From Photobacterium salinisoli (GTDB taxonomy: Bacteria; Pseudomonadota; Gammaproteobacteria; Enterobacterales; Vibrionaceae), in contig NZ_QZMS01000007.1 in the NCBI RefSeq assembly GCF_003614885.1, positions 62,001 through 126,000 on the forward strand: DNA of 64,000 nt, read 5' to 3'. Of the stretch, positions 61,941-64,000 are shown piece by piece; positions within the stretch are counted from its first letter, which is position 1, and each line of letters starts with the position of its first letter. Both the position numbers and the translations under genes were made by a program. Under the pieces are notes generated by a model. That model searched no databases, had not been told where the DNA came from, and saw only the letters and a list, made by a program, of their open reading frames with translations.

Positions 61941-63197
61941 GTGTCTGAGCCTTCCAAGGTAAACTTGTCTGAAAAATTGTTTGCTCCTCGTCAAACGACC
62001 AAAGAAACCTCAAGTCTGGTTAAGCTGGCCCATACTTCATCCCAAGAAGTTCATAATGCACTCGATGGGGACAGTGAAAGCGGCTGGTACCGTGTTCTGC
62101 GACGCCCGCTATGGATTTGGCAAGGCGTTGATCCTATTGAAATGGAGAGTGTTTTTGCCAAGATTGCCAGTGCCGATGCACAACGTACCAATGATGATCT
62201 GCTGGATACAGTGATCGGTTACAAGCCTGGCAACTGGGTTTACGAATGGTCACAGCTGGGCAGTAAATACCAGCGATTAAGCCGTGAGTGCCTGGATAAG
62301 GGCGACAGCGAACAGGCAGCTAAACTGTTGCTCAAAGCCAGCACCCATTATGGGATTGCTGCCTATCCCCACCTGAAGGGAGATGAACTGGCCGCCCAGG
62401 CAGAGCTTCAGGCGAGCCTGACCTATAAAGATGCCACCGAACTGATGCCGCATCAGGTAAAAACCATTGATGTCGCCTACCAGGGCAAAAAGTTTCAGGC
62501 TTTTATTCACTTGCCTTGTACCGATAAGTTGTTACCGACAGTGATTGTCAGTGGTGGTCTGGATACATTGCAAACTGAGCTGTGGCCCTTGTATCAGGAT
62601 TACCTCGGCCCTGCCGGTTTTGCGATGATCACACTGGACATGCCATCAGTTGGCCACAGTGCGGCCTGGCCATTGACCGAAGACACCAGCCGCCTTCACC
62701 AGGCATTGCTGCAACAGGTGCGTGATGTGCCCTGGGTGGACCATAACAGGGTCGCTATGCTGGGGATACGCTTTGGCGGCAATGCTGCTATCCGGCTGGG
62801 TTTCCTGGAACCTACACGACTGAAAACCAGTATCAGCATTGGTGGCATTATTCATGGACTACTGAGCCAGCCTAAATTGTTGAACAGTATGCCCAGAATG
62901 TATCTGGACATGTTTGCTTCCCGGATGGGAAAAAATTGGGTTTCTAAAGCAAGCCTGGTGTCTCATATGAGTGCCTGGTCGCTCAAGCAGCAGGGGTTGC
63001 TCGCCCGTCGTAAAGTCGATATCCCTATGCTTGGGGTCAGTTTAAAAGACGATCCTGTGTGCCCTGAGACGGATAACCAGCTGATTGCTTTATCAAGCCG
63101 GGGCGGGAAAGCGGTGACTGTGCCTGCCGCGCCTTTGCATGATGGTTATCACAGAGTGATGAGCACGGTAGTCGACTGGTTGAAGGACACGCTGTAA
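61941..63197 (+). CDS. frsA: Fermentation/respiration switch protein FrsA
   Basis: A 418-residue alpha/beta-hydrolase-like protein (YafA/FrsA), known to bind glucose-PTS EIIA and influence fermentation-respiration balance. N-terminal helical cap (WYRVLRRPLWIWQGVDPIEM), core strand TVIVSGGLDTLQTELWPLY, GIRFGGNAAIRLGFLEP nucleophile region. GTG 61941 is chosen: AGGAG is six bases upstream and the product then starts MSEPSKVNLSEKLF as in Vibrio FrsA; the in-frame ATGs at 61914 and 61926 have weaker signals. It is followed by crl. Confidence 0.93.
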   Translation: MSEPSKVNLSEKLFAPRQTTKETSSLVKLAHTSSQEVHNALDGDSESGWYRVLRRPLWIWQGVDPIEMESVFAKIASADAQRTNDDLLDTVIGYKPGNWVYEWSQLGSKYQRLSRECLDKGDSEQAAKLLLKASTHYGIAAYPHLKGDELAAQAELQASLTYKDATELMPHQVKTIDVAYQGKKFQAFIHLPCTDKLLPTVIVSGGLDTLQTELWPLYQDYLGPAGFAMITLDMPSVGHSAAWPLTEDTSRLHQALLQQVRDVPWVDHNRVAMLGIRFGGNAAIRLGFLEPTRLKTSISIGGIIHGLLSQPKLLNSMPRMYLDMFASRMGKNWVSKASLVSHMSAWSLKQQGLLARRKVDIPMLGVSLKDDPVCPETDNQLIALSSRGGKAVTVPAAPLHDGYHRVMSTVVDWLKDTL

Positions 63198-63333
63198 AGC
63201 GGCTTGTTCTGGTCCGAGGATGTAAATAATATGTTGCCATTTCATTGGCCTTGTGCGTTAAATAGTCATTCCAACAAGGGATATTTTCAGAAAGTTGCGC
63301 TTTTTTTGAACTCCGACTAAGGATGGACATGCT

Positions 63334-63738
63334 ATGCCAACACAAGTCATTTTTCCTCCTCATGGCCGCCTGATGACCAAGCTGACCGCGCTTGGTCCGT
63401 ATCTCCGCCAGCAGCACTCATCCGAAGGGCACTTTTTCTTCGATTGTCTTGCCAGTTGCATTAATGCCAAAAAAGCACCGGAAGAGCGTGAGTTCTGGGG
63501 CTGGTGGCTGGAAATGGTTGAAACAGAGGCCGGCTATCAGTACCGTTATTATTTCGGGCGCTATGACATCAATGGCGACTGGCTGGAAGACAAAGTGCCG
63601 GCCAAGCACCTGGAGCCGGTCCAGCAGACTCTGGATGATTTTTACCAGAAACTGATTACCCTGCTTGAACAGGAATACTCGCTCTCGCTGAGCCCGGCAT
63701 CGGATCTGTCGTCACCGACTTTATCCGTTTCGGCCTGA
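63334..63738 (+). CDS. crl: Sigma-S activator Crl
   Basis: A 134-residue Crl protein that binds RpoS and helps it assemble with RNA polymerase. Family residues: RLMTKLTALGPYLR, FFFDCLASCINAKKAPEERE, FWGWWLEM and the YYFGRYDINGDW segment. Length matches the roughly 130-residue family. The frsA-crl-proB order is conserved in enterobacteria and Vibrionaceae. Confidence 0.95.
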   Translation: MPTQVIFPPHGRLMTKLTALGPYLRQQHSSEGHFFFDCLASCINAKKAPEEREFWGWWLEMVETEAGYQYRYYFGRYDINGDWLEDKVPAKHLEPVQQTLDDFYQKLITLLEQEYSLSLSPASDLSSPTLSVSA

Positions 63739-63766
63739 TTTCAGTACTAAACCCTGAAAAAGCAGA

Positions 63767-63792
63767 AAATGCGCCGTTACCGGCGCATTTTT
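63767..63792. terminator. Intrinsic terminator after crl
   Basis: AAAATGCGCCG pairs with CGGCGCATTTT around a four-base loop, with T/A-runs on both sides. Confidence 0.92.
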
Positions 63793-63856
63793 CTTGTGCT
63801 TTACGGTCGGGGTTGATAAAACAAATGCCATTCATCCGCATCCTTTTTGAATCCTC

Positions 63857-64000
63857 ATGGCAGATAATCACGAAAAACATCTCAGTGAGCAAAGTGCTCA
63901 CCATACAGAGCAAACTGCAATACAGACCATAGTAGTGAAACTGGGTACCAGTGTGCTGACTGGCGGCACACTCAAGCTGGACCGGGCCCATATGGTTGAA
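63857..64000 (+). CDS. proB: Glutamate 5-kinase ProB, N-terminal part (cut by window edge)
   Basis: The first 48 codons of ProB, the feedback-controlled first enzyme of proline synthesis. After a polar, His-rich extension of about 24 residues ([12 protein letters not shown]...) comes the kinase start [20 protein letters not shown], which is characteristic. The extension resembles the variable N-terminus of Vibrio ProB. The gene continues beyond the window. Confidence 0.94.
   Translation, partial: MADNHEKHLSEQSAHHTEQTAIQTIVVKLGTSVLTGGTLKLDRAHMVE

Overview
The window is chromosomal DNA of a marine gammaproteobacterium of the family Vibrionaceae. The main evidence is a Vibrionaceae-style block on the right half: bolA, the complete Na+-translocating NADH:quinone reductase operon nqrABCDEF with apbE and nqrM, then dinB, pepD, a VcdRP-like dual-function RNA, a purine permease, gpt, frsA, crl and proB. 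The sodium-driven flagellar stator genes pomAB and two OmpK-type porins point the same way. The doubled methyl-accepting chemotaxis genes and tRNA-Pro genes surrounded by tRNA-derived repeats would fit Photobacterium or a close relative, but the genus cannot be fixed from the sequence alone.

Left end (1-8 kb): two very similar chemoreceptor genes, the first cut by the window edge, flank an accessory block. The block holds a compact four-gene operon of unknown purpose: a PP-loop ATPase, a Nudix-HAD fusion, a fold-type-I PLP enzyme and a DMT exporter. Next to it is an NhaC-superfamily transporter whose leader carries tandem MetJ boxes, which marks it as the methionine transporter MetT. The four-gene operon is the best candidate for an undescribed system: its composition suggests synthesis and export of a small molecule.

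8.5-19.4 kb: a 5'-nucleotidase lipoprotein behind a tiny upstream ORF, ybaK, a LysE-type exporter, smrA, a DUF3149 micro-gene, and a tRNA-Pro locus. That locus has two intact tRNA-Pro(UGG) genes plus truncated 5' and 3' tRNA copies in 97-99 bp repeats. Then come a TraB/GumN protein and a copper module (a 23-residue membrane peptide, copA and cueR with a textbook CueR promoter). The ybb cluster (cnoX, ybbO, tesA, ybbA, ybbP) follows, with another possible micro-gene between cnoX and ybbO.

24-46 kb is housekeeping: a YfcH-like epimerase, a SelT/W-like protein, TauE, pta-ackA, yfbV, xseB-ispA-dxs (isoprenoid precursors), pomAB, thiI, panE-yajL, two ompK paralogues, ampG, ppiA-yajG, rlmG and bolA. 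REP-like palindromes lie at 13.6 and 37.4-37.7 kb.

46-64 kb is the respiratory and purine block. nqrA has no obvious ribosome binding site of its own and follows a short GTG-initiated leader ORF with a good one. apbE (flavin transfer to NqrB and NqrC) and nqrM (maturation of the NqrDE metal centre) sit directly behind nqrF, so the enzyme and its assembly factors are together. A PurR-like operator precedes the purine permease-gpt pair. No insertion sequence, prophage or CRISPR array was seen.
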